From Tetrahymena thermophila SB210 (taxonomy: Eukaryota; Ciliophora; Oligohymenophorea; Hymenostomatida; Tetrahymenidae): a stretch of 64,000 nt of DNA. The first letter of the stretch is position 1. Each line of letters starts with the position of its first letter. Below the pieces are notes generated by a model. That model did not search any database. It was not told the DNA's origin and was given only the letters and a program-made list of their open reading frames with translations. Made by a program: the position numbers and the translations under genes. Of this stretch, positions 28,801 through 43,500 are shown piece by piece. The stretch spans positions 1,364,001-1,428,000 of the forward strand of contig NW_002476426.1 of the NCBI RefSeq assembly GCF_000189635.1, read 5' to 3'.

Positions 28801-31545
28801 AAAAAAGTCTTCATCGTCCATATATCTTTTTAAGCAAAAATTGGACTCCTATTTTATATAACGTTGTTGGAAGTTTATATAAATCTACAGTAGGAGAGGC
28901 AGGTGTTGGTAAAAGTAACTATCCAGTATTGCAAGATTACATCCGTTTCTGCAGTGATAAATATAACTACTCAGAGTTTGACATTGACAAAAAGAAGAAA
29001 ATATTAAATGATTAAATATATTCACGTCTACCTAAGAGCGCTGATTATTATAACGATTTAATCAACATGGCTGAAAACCTAAACATCCTTTATTCCTCAG
29101 AAAAAATTGCAGGTAAAAATCATCATGTCTTATATGTTTTAAAATAGCCATATTAAAAATTCATTAATATAATTTTAGGTACTTCTGCTAGCTTGAAGAT
29201 TGTTCTTAACTACTTCAAGAGCATGTTAAGAAGTAACAATACAGATAAAATAAAACTTCTTCTCGACTGCAGAGCTCCTGTATATTTAATACCTTATCTC
29301 AATACAGATGATGTTCATGTCAGAGCTAATTTACTCGAAATTTTCCTAGAAATCTCTCATGGATTTGCTAACATAAATCTATCATATGCAGGATAGGTAT
29401 TTAATTTCTCTTTAATACTTTTTAAATATATTCTCTTTAAAAAAATATATATCATCAAAATATTCATTTGAAAAACTCCTTTAATATAAATATTTCATCA
29501 AAAATAATCATATGAATATTTTTCTAATATTGTAATTAAAATAGAGAGAACTCAAATCAGAAGAAATAAACAAAAACTTTGGTATTGTTGCTCATATGAA
29601 TTAAGTTTATGAGGATAAATTAGATAGAAAGAGATATATCGAATGTGCCAATAATTACTATTACCTAAAACAATAGATTAATAAGCAATATCTTTACTAA
29701 TTAGCTTTCTGCTTTGAAACTCCTAATATGATAACTAATCTATTTTAGACATTTAAGACTAAGGCTGAGTTAATCAATTCAAAAATTTTAGTTATAAGAA
29801 TATTCCAAAACTTAGTAAATGGCCCTGAAAGCGTAGTCAAAATGTTAAACATCTCTTCTATAGATGTATTCCCTAGTATATTAAAGCTTTTAATTAAGCC
29901 AAAGCAAGGCGGGACTACACAAGAATAGAAAACAAATAAAATACTTTCTCCTGTAGTTTAGGAGGTATTCAAAGAAATAGTAAAGCATGCTAGAAGCGAA
30001 ATTATCGACATCTTAGAGTACACTCCTGGCATTCGCAGTTTATTAAAAGAAGCAGACTTAACTATCCCCTAGAAGCTTAACCTCAGCACTCTTTCTATTT
30101 AAATTAAAGGTATTAAAGAATTTTATAAAAAAGAAAAAGAATAAATAATTCATGAAATTAAATAATGCTACGTTAATCCTTCTACTATCAGGTTCAAAGA
30201 CTCTTTGTCGAATTTAAAGTATCTTCATTCATAATCTTTGATTTGTTTAGAGCATATTCTAAGTTGGTTTAAGCACTACTTCTTTACTTGCAAGGATTTA
30301 CAGATTATTGTTGAAGCGAAGCGATTAGTTGACTTCGCCACAAGCATAGCAAGATCTGTTATTTAAAATCTGAAGGAATATGCTTAATTCAATCCTATTG
30401 CTCTTGAAATAATAACTCTCTACTCAGTTTTCATAGAAAATATTTCTAACATGGGTCTTTACTATGTTATCTTTAACAAAAGTAAATTAATTATTAAAAA
30501 ATATTTTGATTTAGTAAATTTTATAAATATTAATTAGATGATCTTGACAATTCAAAAGCTCTTATTACCTGGATGTAAAACTTTATTAACTATGCTTACA
30601 GCTATCACGAAGATATAGAATATCTCTCTTAAGAGGAGAGTTTAAAGAAATATTAAGAAAACTAGCTAACTCCTATCGCACACATATTTATGCGTATTTT
30701 AATAACTTTGACAGAAGTGGATAAATAGTACATGAAGTAATTACTTAATGATAGTGGCTTTGGAAAATTCTATCTTGATATAGTGAAGAAATAACATAAG
30801 CTTGTATTAGCTTTCATCAACACTAACACAGAAAATCTTCATGTGCTTCAAGTAAATTTTTTGATACATTTAAAAAAAATATTAAAAATTATTTTTAGTA
30901 TTATGTAGAAGAAACCAACTTTAGAATTGTTGTTTTTGAGAATATCCTTAACAGCTCAAATGAAGAACTCAAAGACTTTATTATGGAAAATGACTTTGTT
31001 AAATATATTTGCTGCTCAGCTTTCTAAAACGAAACCGAATTTTAAGTTGGCCTCTATCGCTCTTCTCTTAAATTTTTACCATTTAGAAACTTTGCTCCAC
31101 TCCGTAACGAAGCTCTTTCAATGATGACTGCAATAGTTTGGCAACAAGTAACTAATTACTTATTTTTATAAATTAAAGTAATTATAATATTATTTAATTT
31201 TAAGAACTAATCACAGAAGCTATACAAAGATCTTCTAATTTAAATTTCTAATGAGCAACTCATTAAGAGAGAGTGTGCAAATCTTAAAAAGAATAATCAA
31301 AAGAGCAATCCTTTCCTTACCGCTTTATACTTTTTCACTATACTTGTAAATACTAATGAAGATAAGCTCATTTTCTTAATGGTAAATTTTATTTAATAAT
31401 TTTCAATATTCAAAATTTTATATAAAATTAGAAATTTGAAAAAGTATTTGACTTCCTTAGCGAATTCTTTGAAAATAATCCTGAATTTAAAAAATATTTC
31501 CCTATTTTGTATGCTACAGTAAGGAAGCAATATTTAAATGTTTGA
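10832..31545 (+). CDS. Giant EF-hand / WD-like / pseudokinase / helical-repeat protein (~6,117 aa)
   Basis: Single gene of 35 exons; all 34 GT...AG junctions keep phase and the exons total 18,354 nt, exactly 6,118 codons with one TGA (31543-31545). Exons: 10832-12363, 12412-12749, 12800-13231, 13291-13383, 13570-14139, 14201-14654, 14710-15347, 15392-16949, 17006-17249, 17306-17803, 17902-18475, 18570-18711, 18759-18938, 18994-19453, 19510-19953, 20018-21030, 21093-21848, 21901-23015, 23087-23777, 23832-24202, 24365-24750, 24807-24971, 25037-25621, 25677-26138, 26193-26297, 26355-27431, 27531-27729, 27795-28408, 28464-29112, 29179-29396, 29545-30481, 30538-30851, 30899-31147, 31205-31381, 31432-31545. 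Order of parts: N-terminal EF-hands with an IQ-like helix, Lys/Gly-rich linker, WD-like blades with EF-hands, a long EF-hand array, a pseudokinase, helical repeats. EF loops visible include DSDNDSYISKEEF (11969), DRDGKRNLKQEEF, DQNNSGFIDKEEF, DSDGLGTISCQEF, DRDKNGMIDFQEF, DEDGDGVISQQEF (20870), DIDGNEQISKQEF, DINGNGQLSIFEF, DRNGNGILSREEF, DQDSSGLISSSEF and DSDYDGFLTPNEF. No signal peptide or membrane helix seen. Likely a calcium-responsive cytoskeletal or axonemal scaffold (inference). Least certain joins: exons 1/2, 13/14, 14/15 and the weak exon 25. Confidence 0.88.
14201..16949 (+). other. WD-like beta-propeller region with embedded EF-hands (within the giant gene, residues ~989-1871)
   Basis: Exons 6-8. 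Blade-like segments: CIFTSTQTGRVMVLD followed by LHQYDM; ALDATFDQNSGRLYILTD leading to WNIEVWEL; CNAPSIAYVPQSGCLISGEK leading to ADILIWNI; and the clearest, AHYDSIISFTYLPYCQLVAS then SSADNTIKLWNP. Between the second and third blades lie about 450 residues that include three good EF loops (near 15233, 15485 and 15595). EF-hand plus WD40 combinations are known in the WDR49/EFCAB8 group of ciliary proteins; here EF-hands appear to interrupt the propeller rather than only precede it. Confidence 0.65.
26576..27905 (+). other. Pseudokinase domain (within the giant gene, residues ~4675-5062)
   Basis: Exons 26-28 give a protein-kinase fold: N-lobe from about KYYSGF, hinge-like YMVMNEAIDP, then CFLNILRPENIFI where HRDLKPEN is expected, IKLANVRG where DFG is expected, an intact PYLAPEQIL, SDIWGFGCLLYHILFGQPP (alpha-F) and KRPTVEGLLQSPVF (end of domain). 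Catalytic-loop HRD reads L-N-I and the metal-binding DFG reads N-V-R, so both catalytic aspartates are absent. The fold-maintaining parts remain, so this is a pseudokinase rather than an eroded gene. Confidence 0.8.
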
Positions 31546-34500
31546 AAATCATTTAACTTGAAAATAAAATAAGCTAAATTGTTTTTAAAAAATTTTTTAA
31601 ATTAATCTAAAAAATATAAAATTAATTGTTGAATTTAAAACTAAAACCAGATATATAATTTATATGATAATGTGTACATAATAAATATTGAATTTATTTA
31701 CTTTATAAAATTATATTTTTATTCTTAAAAAGTAATTAATGTATATCATGATATCTCACAACTTTAATTTTAATTTATCAAAATATTTTCAATTCAAAAA
31801 AAAAAAAATTACAATTTATTTTCAAAATTTTTTTTTAGATAATGACCTTAATATATGAAGAATAAAGATATATTAGATATTTATTAATTTATCTATTGAA
31901 AATGAATACTACAATACAATGCTTTTGAAACAAAAAATTTGAATAATATTTTAAATACTTATTAAGATAGATAGATATGTTAAATTTTATTATTATATAA
32001 CTTTTAAACATAAATAAATATGAGATTGGTTAGTTGGTTGATGCATCATTCATTAAAGGATAATTAAATTTTATACGATATGATTATAATTAATATTGCT
32101 AAAATTATTGTATTTTTTAATGTTTTATAATCTCTTCCATATAAATATTATCTAATAGGAATTAATTTTGTGTGAACATCTTTATGAATTATACTTCTAT
32201 TTATTTTAAATAATATTACATTTTTTTTAAAAATAATTAAAAAAAACAAACAAAGTTACTCTTTTGAGTATTCTGATCTCATTTAGCCAGTGAATACTTT
32301 TTTTTTATACAACTGCATAGCTACTGAAATTATATGCTCTAAATCATAATCCACTTGCCAAATATTTTAATATATCCCATAAAGTACCCCAATCTTTATA
32401 AAAAATGCAAATATAATCATCTATTAGAAAATTATAAATAATTTTTACTTCTCCTCCATCTTAAGATTCTTAAATATGCTCTTTTAAAATATCTTTAGTT
32501 CCTAATATAAATGCTACACCTAAAATAACTACATTTTCTGGTGGGCTACTTATTAAAAAGTCATATATTCTCAGTAGGTCTTTATTTTTTCTTATATTAA
32601 ATGCAAACCAAGTCAAAACCCATCCCACACAAAATGCTAAAAAATGGGTAACAGAAAATATTTAAGCTACTTGCTAATCTTCTTATTTAATGATCTCAAA
32701 TATGTTATTAACCTAAATCGATACGCTTTTATCTATATCTACTTATAAAGCATCTGTGTTTATTTAAAAAATTTCAAATAAATTTCTTTGAAAAATAAAA
32801 AATTTATCTTAAAAGAGAAGCTGAAAGTCTTTCTATCAATTTATATCCCTTATCTATACCAAAATTCCATAAGAATATGCTACAAAAATTTTCATATCCT
32901 CTATAATATGAATAAGAAGTATTTTCTTTAAATAGTTTACTAACCATCAAAATAAGTTAATTTCTAAGATTTTATCTAAAAAATTCATAAATACAAATTG
33001 AGTAATAATGGAAATTACATTTATTATTCATCCTTATCTAGACAAACGTCTAATAGCTTAAAAGACCCATTGCAATCTCTTAATATTTATTTGTAACAAT
33101 CTCCATCCTCAAAATTATCTAAATAAATTATACTTATTAAATATAATTAGATACCTGAAGTTGATTTATTTACCATTTTTTGTGTATGTAAATGTCTAGT
33201 TTATTTCTTCATCTGAAATTCCTAGCAGTATCTGATAGGCTTTCAGACGAATGTTATTATCATCCCCAAACCCATATAATTTACCAATATCGCTAAGTTT
33301 AATAATTTATTCTTTTATCTTTTTTTTTTAAATTTATCATTTTTTATCTTTTATGTAGAAATAGCATCAAGTAATAAAAAAAAGTAAATAATGTATTAAA
33401 TACGCTTTTTTTTTGATGAATGCTATCAAAAATGCCCTAAATTTATTCTTGAATATGCTTTTAGCTTAACTTCATTCCACTATCAACTAATTTAAAGGAG
33501 CAAAAAATTGATGCTATTTATTATAAAAAGATATTTTACTCTATTTACTGTTTAATAAACACTACAATATAAATTTTTTATTTTAAATTATTAATGATTA
33601 ATATTTTAACTAATAATAACAGCGGAATTATTCAGTCAATACTTGATTTCTGATTATCTCTTGGTTTAAATTAATTAGAAAAGATTTCTAAAGGTAATTA
33701 AAATTGATTTTTATCCAAATTAATCAAAATTAAAAGGAGATTAAATAACAGATAAAAAGTAAATAGCAGAATAATTTTTCTTAAAATAATTTAAATGCAA
33801 AACAGCTATTTTAACGAAAATATGATGTTATTTTATGATTTTAACTTTAGACTTTAAAAATTTTTAAAAATTGAATATAAAAATTAAACAAAATAAATTT
33901 CAAAAAAAAAGAATAGAAAATAAATATTTATCTTTAAAATATTTCAATTTTTTTTATTTTTTAATAAAAACAATATTATTAAATTTATTTTTTATCATGA
34001 TTAATATATCATTTAATTTATTCTTAAAATAACATAAATACACCTCAAGAGCTGACTCAGATATTTCCTAATCATTTTATGTTTCAAGATAATTTTTAAA
34101 TACACAATTTCTAAAAAAAGAATTTATTGAAGAAAATTTTTAGAAAGACAGTTTCTTTTCTAGAAGGAGCAAACCTTATTTATTAATTTTTATAATAATA
34201 AATCGAATAAATCTTTTTTGTTATATTTATTGGATATTATAATAATAATTTTATTTAGCTATTGAATAGTATTAACATAAATTAGATCTTAATTCTTCTT
34301 TGCAACTTCTTAAGTTTATAGTATCAGATTCATTAAATTCCTTTTTTCTAATTTGTATCTAATCGAAACCTATGTTGAATCTATCGTAAGTATTTGTTTT
34401 TTTTATCTAATTATAGCTATTCTAGAATAATTTTTTTATTAGTAAGAAATATATATTAAGTGGAATAATAAATATTTTTTTTAAAAATAAAAGAAAATTA

Positions 34501-37500
34501 AAAAAATAAATAAAATGTTTTGAAACAGGTTTTGAACCTGGAAAAAGAAAATAATATAAAATGTTGAATCAAAGATTTAATTTTTGGATGAAGAAATCTA
34601 AATTTTTTTATCAAACATTTAATTTTGAATTAAATTTTTTATTTACGCATAAGCCGTTCCGGTTTTAAAATATTTATATATAAATGACTAATCATAGTTT
34701 TTATTAAATTTATGATTCTATCTTTAGTTAATTAATTTAAGAAAAATTAGATTGAATATTATCAGAATGGTATAACCTGAGAAATAGTGATAATTTGATT
34801 TTTGATTTTGTTTAATAATTAAAATTATTATTTAAAATATCTTTTTTTATTTATTTACAAAAATGAATTTTTAAAACAAAAATGATCAATAATTTTTTAC
34901 ATTAATATTTAAAATTATGGTATAACTTATTTATCAATAAAGAAATGAAAAAAAAATTGTTTGTATTGACAGCTTAAATTTTTTAGAACAAATTAACTTG
35001 TGAATCGAAAGTTTATACATTTAACAGAGAAAGTAAAAATTGAAACTAACTTATCATCAATAAATTTTTTATAATTTCAAATTTTTTTTCAAATAAATTA
35101 AAAATATCATACAAAATAAAATGTTTGAGTATTTTGAACTTTTCTAAATAATTAAAATGTTTAGTTCTTAGTAGTTTACTTTTGAAGCTAATTTATTAAC
35201 TATTTTTAGAATTTTAAAGAAGTCAAAGTTTTTTAATAACATACTCTTTAATTTATTTTTTAATCTTAAAATGTTAATTTAAAAAAAAGGTATCATGAAT
35301 ATAGATCATACAAATGCTAGTGTTGACAAAATATTAAATGTTCAGATATTAGCTTTTTGTATGCTGAAATTGTATAAATTTATCTCTAAAAAGACTTTTA
35401 ATAGCTTTTAAATATTTCAATTCCTTCTAATATTTTGTTTGACTGATCTTCTGCAAAAATAATTTAGTAATAAATGGAATTTATTCTAGTATTAATGAAT
35501 TATTATATCAATTTTATGAAAGAGTTTTAATCATTAAATTCTAATTAATCTAAATTCATTTTGAAATATTAACTTTGAAATTGATTAGACTTAAATTATT
35601 CACTCATTTCCAAACACATTTTTTTGTTGACTTTTTGTCTTTTGCTTAAATTTAGATCTAAGGAATACTTCTGTAGACCCTTCAATTTCGAAAAAATGTA
35701 TACAATTTACTAAAAAAGATTTTCACAAATTTTATTCTGTGATATGTTGATATTTATCATTTGAAGGTGTTCTGATGTTATTAGATTCCAAAGAGGTTTT
35801 ATATTTGTCTTTTTTGAAAGGGAATTATCTGAAATATCTAGATTAAATTCTACAAGGTATTGTTTATTTTCTAAAGACTAGGCCAAATTTTTTAGGCAAT
35901 TACTTCCTTCAATTTTGTTTTGAGAGAAATCTAGTTCTAAATGCTAAATACTCTCAAGACACTTTACCACTTTTGATAATTCATTAATGCCTTTATCTGT
36001 TATTGAATTTGAGCAAAGATGAAAGCGAATTATTGATAAATTAGGCATAGACTTGACAGCTTTGCTTAATTCTATTACACCATTATCTTTCATTTACTTA
36101 AAAGAACACTATAGTTTGAGTTATAAAAACTAAGGAAACATTTTGAGTGTATTGAACATAAATTATATATTTTTTTATCCCATAACTTCGCAGCTGATTG
36201 CTAAGCTTTTTCCAGTGCAATTCTTTAATTTTAGATGAAAGTCTTCAATATTATCTTCATCAATATAAACTTGATAGTAATAGTTGTATCTTTCTAAATG
36301 AAAATTATTTTTCATTCGATTTGGAGGAACTTTTCACTCAGATGCTGGTTGCTGATTTAGCTATTTAAATTTTGTTGTTTAATTTTTTTCTTTTTACAAT
36401 CCTATCCAAAATAATGATTTAAAGTGGTAATTAATAAATTTTTGATTAAAAAATAAAATCAAAACAATGGATAATATTAATTACATTATAAATAAATCCA
36501 AAATATTTTTTTTAAAAGGATTTTTAAAATTTGTAAATTTATTTTATCTTTTCACTTAGTCAATTAACAGAATTTCAATGATTTGTTATTTTTTTATGGC
36601 TTTTTTCATTTTTAAAATTAATAAATTTTTTATCCTAAAATAAATTAATTTTTTAAGTTAATATTTTAGCAAATAAAATAATGAAAATTAAGAATAGTTT
36701 TATTTATTTTAATTGAAAAACTAAAATTATCATTTTATTTATTAAAAAGATATCTAAATGTAAATTTTTTCAAAAACTATGAATAAAATAAAACTTGTGT
36801 CTAACTAACTCTTATTTTTTTAAGATAAATTTTGGTATTTTTAATTAATATCAAAGATTTTAATAAAGCTTATATTTTTTATCAATAAAAAAGCTTAAAG
36901 CATTTCATATTTATTTGATAAATTTGCATTGTAATTAGTAAATAGAAGGATTTAAATTTATAATTTAACCATTTATTAGAGTTTTTTCCACTATTTTGAA
37001 TTCTTTTATCATTTATCTTTTAACATTTAACTAAAAAAATATCTTTGCATATAAATCTATTTTATTCTAACATACAAAATATTTCAATATTTTTTATTTT
37101 ACTTTTTTATTTACAAAAAAACTCTTTTTACATGACATACTTTAAGTTTTTAATTCCCTTTTATTAATAATGATTTTTTTTTCTTCAAAAAAACATATTA
37201 ACCATTACTAACAATGTAAATTTTAGTCCAAATTTGTAAAATTGAATATAACTTCTATCTTATTTACAAATAAATACAATACGATATTAAAATAATATTT
37301 TATTCAGCTCAAGTTATGAAGTTTGCTTATTTTAATTTTTTAATATATGCTTGTTTTTATGCAAAAAATTTATTTTAGGAAATCCTCTTTTTATAGATGT
37401 AATCTGTAAATAAAAATAAAGGAAAGCTGTTTTTTTACTACATCTACTTATTAAGTTACTTAATCCTCAAATATTAGATTAAAAGTTTTCTTAATGGGCT

Positions 37501-40500
37501 TTTAAAATAAATTTATATAAATAAATTAGTGAAGACTGATTTGAAAAATTTAAATGAGTAATTTCCTTCTGCTTAATGGGCTTTAGTAAATTCTGCGAAT
37601 AGATTTTTACAAATAAATGCTTTAGATATTTTTATTTTATATGGCCTCTCTTATTTGCTTTGCTTGGTTAAATGTATTTTAAATAAAAAAATTATTTAAC
37701 CATTTTGTTTTAAAAAAAGGTAAATTTAAACGCCTAAATTAACAAGAAATTGTGAGGCTAAGATAGTAAGTTATTAAAATTAGATATTCGTGTGAGAGAA
37801 AAATTAAAGTGAATCAGCCTAAGAAATTAACTTTTAAATGGTAATATAGGTAAATTTAAAAATATAAAATTATATTGTAAAATCATTGAAACTTTCAAAG
37901 GTGTCCTAAGGAGAGCCATATTTTTGATAGAAATTTATTTATCTATCACGTAGCTCGAAAAGCTAACTAATTTATATTATATTTTAATGAGAACAATTTA
38001 TGTAAGGGGTAATTGTATATGGAGTATTTTGTAAACTTCTAAAGCTGTAATTATCTTATTTATTGGGATGCAAAATGATCAATTATACTCCTATTTGAAT
38101 TATTTAATCAACATCTAATTAATTTCAGTCTTTTTTAGTATCATCCTACTGTTTAGAATGAGGAGAAAACTTTAAAAATGGATAAATTTAAAAAATACCA
38201 TCTAATTTTTATATAGTAAAACATGCCTTTATTTTATTGGAGAAGAGAAAGTTGACTGAGAAAAAACAAATAAAATATCTAGTGAAATGTAATTAAAACA
38301 TGTATCTTGAAAAAGATTTAAGAGAAGCGTTTTAAGGGGAAAAGTGGATAAAAACAAAGGCTAATTAAAAATATATTTGATGAGGATAAAAATTATTTGT
38401 ATATTTATTTAAAGATATGTTTAAAATTAACTATTAATTAATTAAAAGAGAGCAGTTACTTGCGTCAAAAAAGATGATGCTATTACTTTTTTTAATGATT
38501 TACCACAAACTAAAATTTAACCCTTTTTCTTCCTAATAGAAGTACCATTAATGGATAATTAACATATATGTCTGCTGTCATTATAAAATAGGAGTTTTAA
38601 AATATTTCAGATCATTTGAATTCTGCTTGTATTTATATGGCTAACAATTAAATTTAAAATAACAAGTTAAATCTATTTATTGTGTTTAAATATAGGAATT
38701 CATAATGCCGATCAATTGATCGATAAGCTTATTGTTAAAACTATTTATTTACTTTTAATAAAATCAAATGCATCTTTTTGTTATTTTTCTCAAAAGATAG
38801 ATATTTTAAATTATAATAAGAATGTATGAGCGGGTTTTTATTTATTAGTGATAAATAGGTACTTTCAATAAAGAGAAAATCTTATAAGATTTTGCTTAGT
38901 AATTTACGCACTTTAATGATCCCCCTTCACTGAATTATATGGAAACAAGATATTTAGTAAAAAGACGATAAAAATCAAAATTTAATTATTAATATTACGA
39001 AGACATTAATCGAAATTTTTTAAAGAAAAGACCAAAGAATCAGAAAGATATTGGATGAAAATATTTAGTTACTAACAGGAAGAATAAATTTGAAAATTAA
39101 AATGTACTGAAAAAGGCTTATCTTAACAAATAAAATTTTAATAACTAGCTGGACAGACAAATAATATGCATTTTAAAGAGGATAGATAGTAGATGAAATA
39201 ATAGATTTAAAAAATAAGCAAGCAAATCAGTGAATAAACAAAAGAAGTAGAGTCAATTTCCAACAGATAAGTTTTTGGGATATGACTAAGATAATGATAA
39301 TATGCAATTATTTAATTACTAAAGTAAAAGAATGAGTAGGTAATAAGGATCAATATTCGCCTTAAAATAAAATTAATTTGAGGGGGAATAGCAAGAAAAA
39401 AAGTAATAATTTAATTTAAAAAAAAAAGCTAAAAATAAAAAAAGATCATTCTCTTAATTTAGTTAAAATGTCTCAAAAGAAGCAAACTACTCCCTTAGAT
39501 TTCATCAAGGATTTCTTGACTGGTGGTGTCTCCGCCTCCATTTCCAAGACTATCGCTTCCCCCATCGAAGTCATCAAGATGAGAGTTTAAAATCAAGATG
39601 AAATGATCAAGCAAGGTGCCTTGGACAAGAGATACAACGGTATTGTTGACTGTTCCAAGAGAATCCTCAATGAAGAAGGTGCTAAGGCTTTCTGGAAGGG
39701 TAACTGGACTAACGTCTTAAGATATTTCCCCACTCAAGCCTTGAACTTCGCCTTCAAGGATACCTTCAAGAGAATGTTCAATAAAAAGAAAGAAGACGGT
39801 TATGCTATCTGGTTCGCTGCTAACATGGCTTCCGGTGGTTTAGCTGGTTCCGTCTCTCTCGCTTTCGTCTACTCTTTGGACTACGCCAGAACTAAGTTAA
39901 CCAACGATTTAAAATCCTCCAAGAAAGGTGGTCAAAAGTAATACAGCGGTTTAGTTGATGTTTATAAGAAAACTCTTGCTACCGACGGTGTTGCTGGTCT
40001 CTACAGAGGTTTCGTTATTTCTTGCGTTGGTATTGTTATTTACAGAGGTCTTTACTTCGGTCTCTACGATACCGTCAAGCCCTTACTCCCCAGTAACATT
40101 AAGAACAACTTCTACGTTAACTTCGGTGTTGGTTGGACCGTTACCGTCCTCGCCGGTTTGGCCTCTTACCCCATCGATACCATCAGAAGAAGAATGATGA
40201 TGACCTCCGGTCAAGCCGTCAAGTACAACGGTTCTATTGACTGTTTCTAACAAATTGTTGCCAAGGAAGGTGCCCTCTCCTTATTCAAGGGTGCTGGTGC
40301 TAACATTCTTAGAGGTGTTGCTGGTGCTGGTGCTATCTCTGGTTACGACTGGATCCAAAGAAAGATCGACCCCAATGCCAAGCCCTCTTCTGAGTGAGAA
40401 CCTTTTTAAAATATATCTTCCCTTTTTCACAAGTAGCTACAAAAAAATATTATTTCTTACAAAAACTCATTTATTGTTTACATCGAAAATGTTTATGTTT

Positions 40501-43500
40501 ATCTTATGTTGTATTCATCTCTAAGCATTTCATTCCAACCTTAACTCAACACTTCCCTGACATTTTTATTTATTATATTAACTAATCAACATTTAAAATC
40601 TTCAAAATATCAACTTAGAGTTGGTATAAATTAAACAAAATTAAGGACTATAAAAACCAAAAAAAAATAAACAAATAAATAAATAAATAGATAAATAATA
40701 AGCAATAGAGTGCTCCATAATATTATTAAATCTAGATGAGAGAAGAGCCATAAGAAAATTTAAGCGTACTTTATACAAATAGGATTGATATAAATTTAAA
40801 TAGTTTTAGTTTAGAAAAGAAATAATAGATTTTGTGCAAAAATTAGAAAAGATTCATTTGCTATTAATAGTAAATTTTATTTAATTTTTTATTGTTAAGC
40901 TCTCTAAAAATTGTTTTTCCAAAATAAAATTTTGGATTTTTCTTATTTGTTCAATAAATTTCTTTTAGAAAACTATATTTAAAATTTTTCGGAATAGATA
41001 TTAAAAAATTTAAGTTTTTTAATAAGTTTTAGCAAATACAAATAAAGAAGCAAAAAAAATAAAGAGAAAAGTGATCAAGTGATTATAAAAACAAACAAAA
41101 CAAACAACTTAATTTTTGGAAAATATGAAACGATATTAGTAAATTTTATAAGCTATATTTTTATTTTATATGTGTGTGAATGTTTCATTTGAGTTACTTT
41201 TTAATATGAAAGAATTTGTCGATTAAGAATAAAAATTTATTTATTTAATTGAAATATTTATTTTTTTATTTATTTTATGCAGTAGATCGATTAAATGATT
41301 CATTAAAAAAAACCACTCAAGTAAAAAAAACTATTTACTTTTTTATAATAAATTTGAAATGAATAAAAAATTTAATTAAATATTCCATCCTCCAACAACT
41401 TATCTTGATAATAATTTATATATTATTACCATATTAACTCCTCAACCTTAAACTCCAATAATTTTATTTTTTTTGTTTTCAATTTTATGATAAATTCATT
41501 TTTTTCTTTAAATACTCAAGAAATTTTTAATATTTTTATCAAAATAGTTTAAATTAATTTTGGCTATTTCTTTCAATAATTAGTTTTTACCATTTCTTCA
41601 ACTAATGTATCTTTAATTTATTAAAGCGATTTCTCTAATTTTTCAATTTTTTAAGAATTAATCTTCATTATATATTAGATAAAAGAAAACATTTTTGTCT
41701 TCTAAGCAGCTGATCTGGCAATAAAAGCTTAAATTGTTATTTTTATATATAGATTTAATTAAGATTTATTTACAATTTAAAATACATGGAAAATGATTTA
41801 AAAATTTTTACATAAAAAATTATCCTAAATAAATAGTATTTGATTTTATTGTCAGTGCTATATTTATTTATTTGTTAAAAATAACTGGCTATCTTTACTT
41901 TAAATAAAATATTTATTGGAATATAATTACTAAAGATGAAAAAAGTGTTTATAGTTTTTTAAATGTAAAAAGTTTAATTTACACACACTAATAACTATCA
42001 ATTTTTTTTACTTCTATTACATGGAAAATTTAATTCTATCACTATAAAAGTTATCTTATTTAAAAGCATTTACTGCTATAATTAATTCTTATTTTACTAC
42101 TTTAAGATAAATTAAAAATATATTTTATATCCTAAAATAGCTTAAAACTTTTTTATTGTAAAAATGACTTTATAGCTAAAATGGTATTAAAACATGATAA
42201 AAATAAATTTTAATTAGAATGAAAACCTGGAAAATGAAGCAAAAAAGTTAAAGAAAGAATATTAAAAATTCTAAAAGCTTATTTTACAACTAATAAATTT
42301 TTTCAAAGGTTTAAAATAAAATGCATTTTTTATTAAAATGGATTCTGTTAATATAAAATTAATAAAAACTATTCAAAAAATTAGTTGAATAGTGTTAAAA
42401 TAAATTAAATTTAGATTGTGATTAAAATATATATATATATCTTTGATTTTTAATTATATCCAATTCATATAATACTAAACATTTCATTTTATTTCTACTT
42501 TAATATTTTAAAAGTAAATAAAAGAATTAATAGTGATATAAAAATCGTTTTATTAATTAAACAGACAGATTTAATTTAATTCATAAGAATTTTTTTATTT
42601 TTCATGTTACTATTATTTTCTTTTTTCAATATTTTTTCATTTGATATAAAAAAATATTAATAATTCATAAAATCTACTCAAGCAGTTAAATATTTTTTCT
42701 TAAAATTTTGGATTTGATAGCTTTATTTATTAAAATTCTCTTTGTAATTTGAATTTAATCTAATTATTTTGGTTTTCAAAAGAAGCTATGCAAACATATT
42801 ATAATGAAAACCTCTCCAAATACCAAAGTAACTTTTAAATTAAAAAAATAGTATCAATTTATTTAAAAGAAAAAATTTCAACTAAATTTGTTCACAAAAA
42901 TAAGTTATCAGAAAATTTTGAAAAAATTAAAATTTTTTTCGATTTTATAATAATTAATTAAAATTTCTACTATAAATATTATTTAATTTGCTAAGCTAAA
43001 GTAAAAATGGAAAAAGGTGAATCATTATATAGAACTTTTTAAATACATTACGAATTAAACTAAAATTTATTTGCATGGTATTTGATTTAGAATAAAACAA
43101 GAATTTTTTTAATAGATTATTTTAATTTGAATTGTATAATGTCCTTTGCTAAAAAAAGTGAATTGAATCTTTTTACTATGTATCTTTTATGAAAACAATA
43201 AATTAAATTATTGAGAAATAGATGATAAATAGATAAATCATATATCATAGAAAATATTTAGATCCAATTTTAATTACTTTTATAAGGTAAAATTTTTAAT
43301 TAACTTTAATATCAAATGCTAAATATCTTTTCTAATCAATTAAATTTAGTATAGAAAATCAATTTAGTCAGCTAGCTAGTACCATATTTAACTTAAAAAT
43401 TTCATTTTTTAATTGAATATTTTTAAATTCAGGTTTTTAAATACTTTGAGTAGTACCAATCATTTGTTAAATTTGTGGGTGTTATTTTTATAGAATTTTT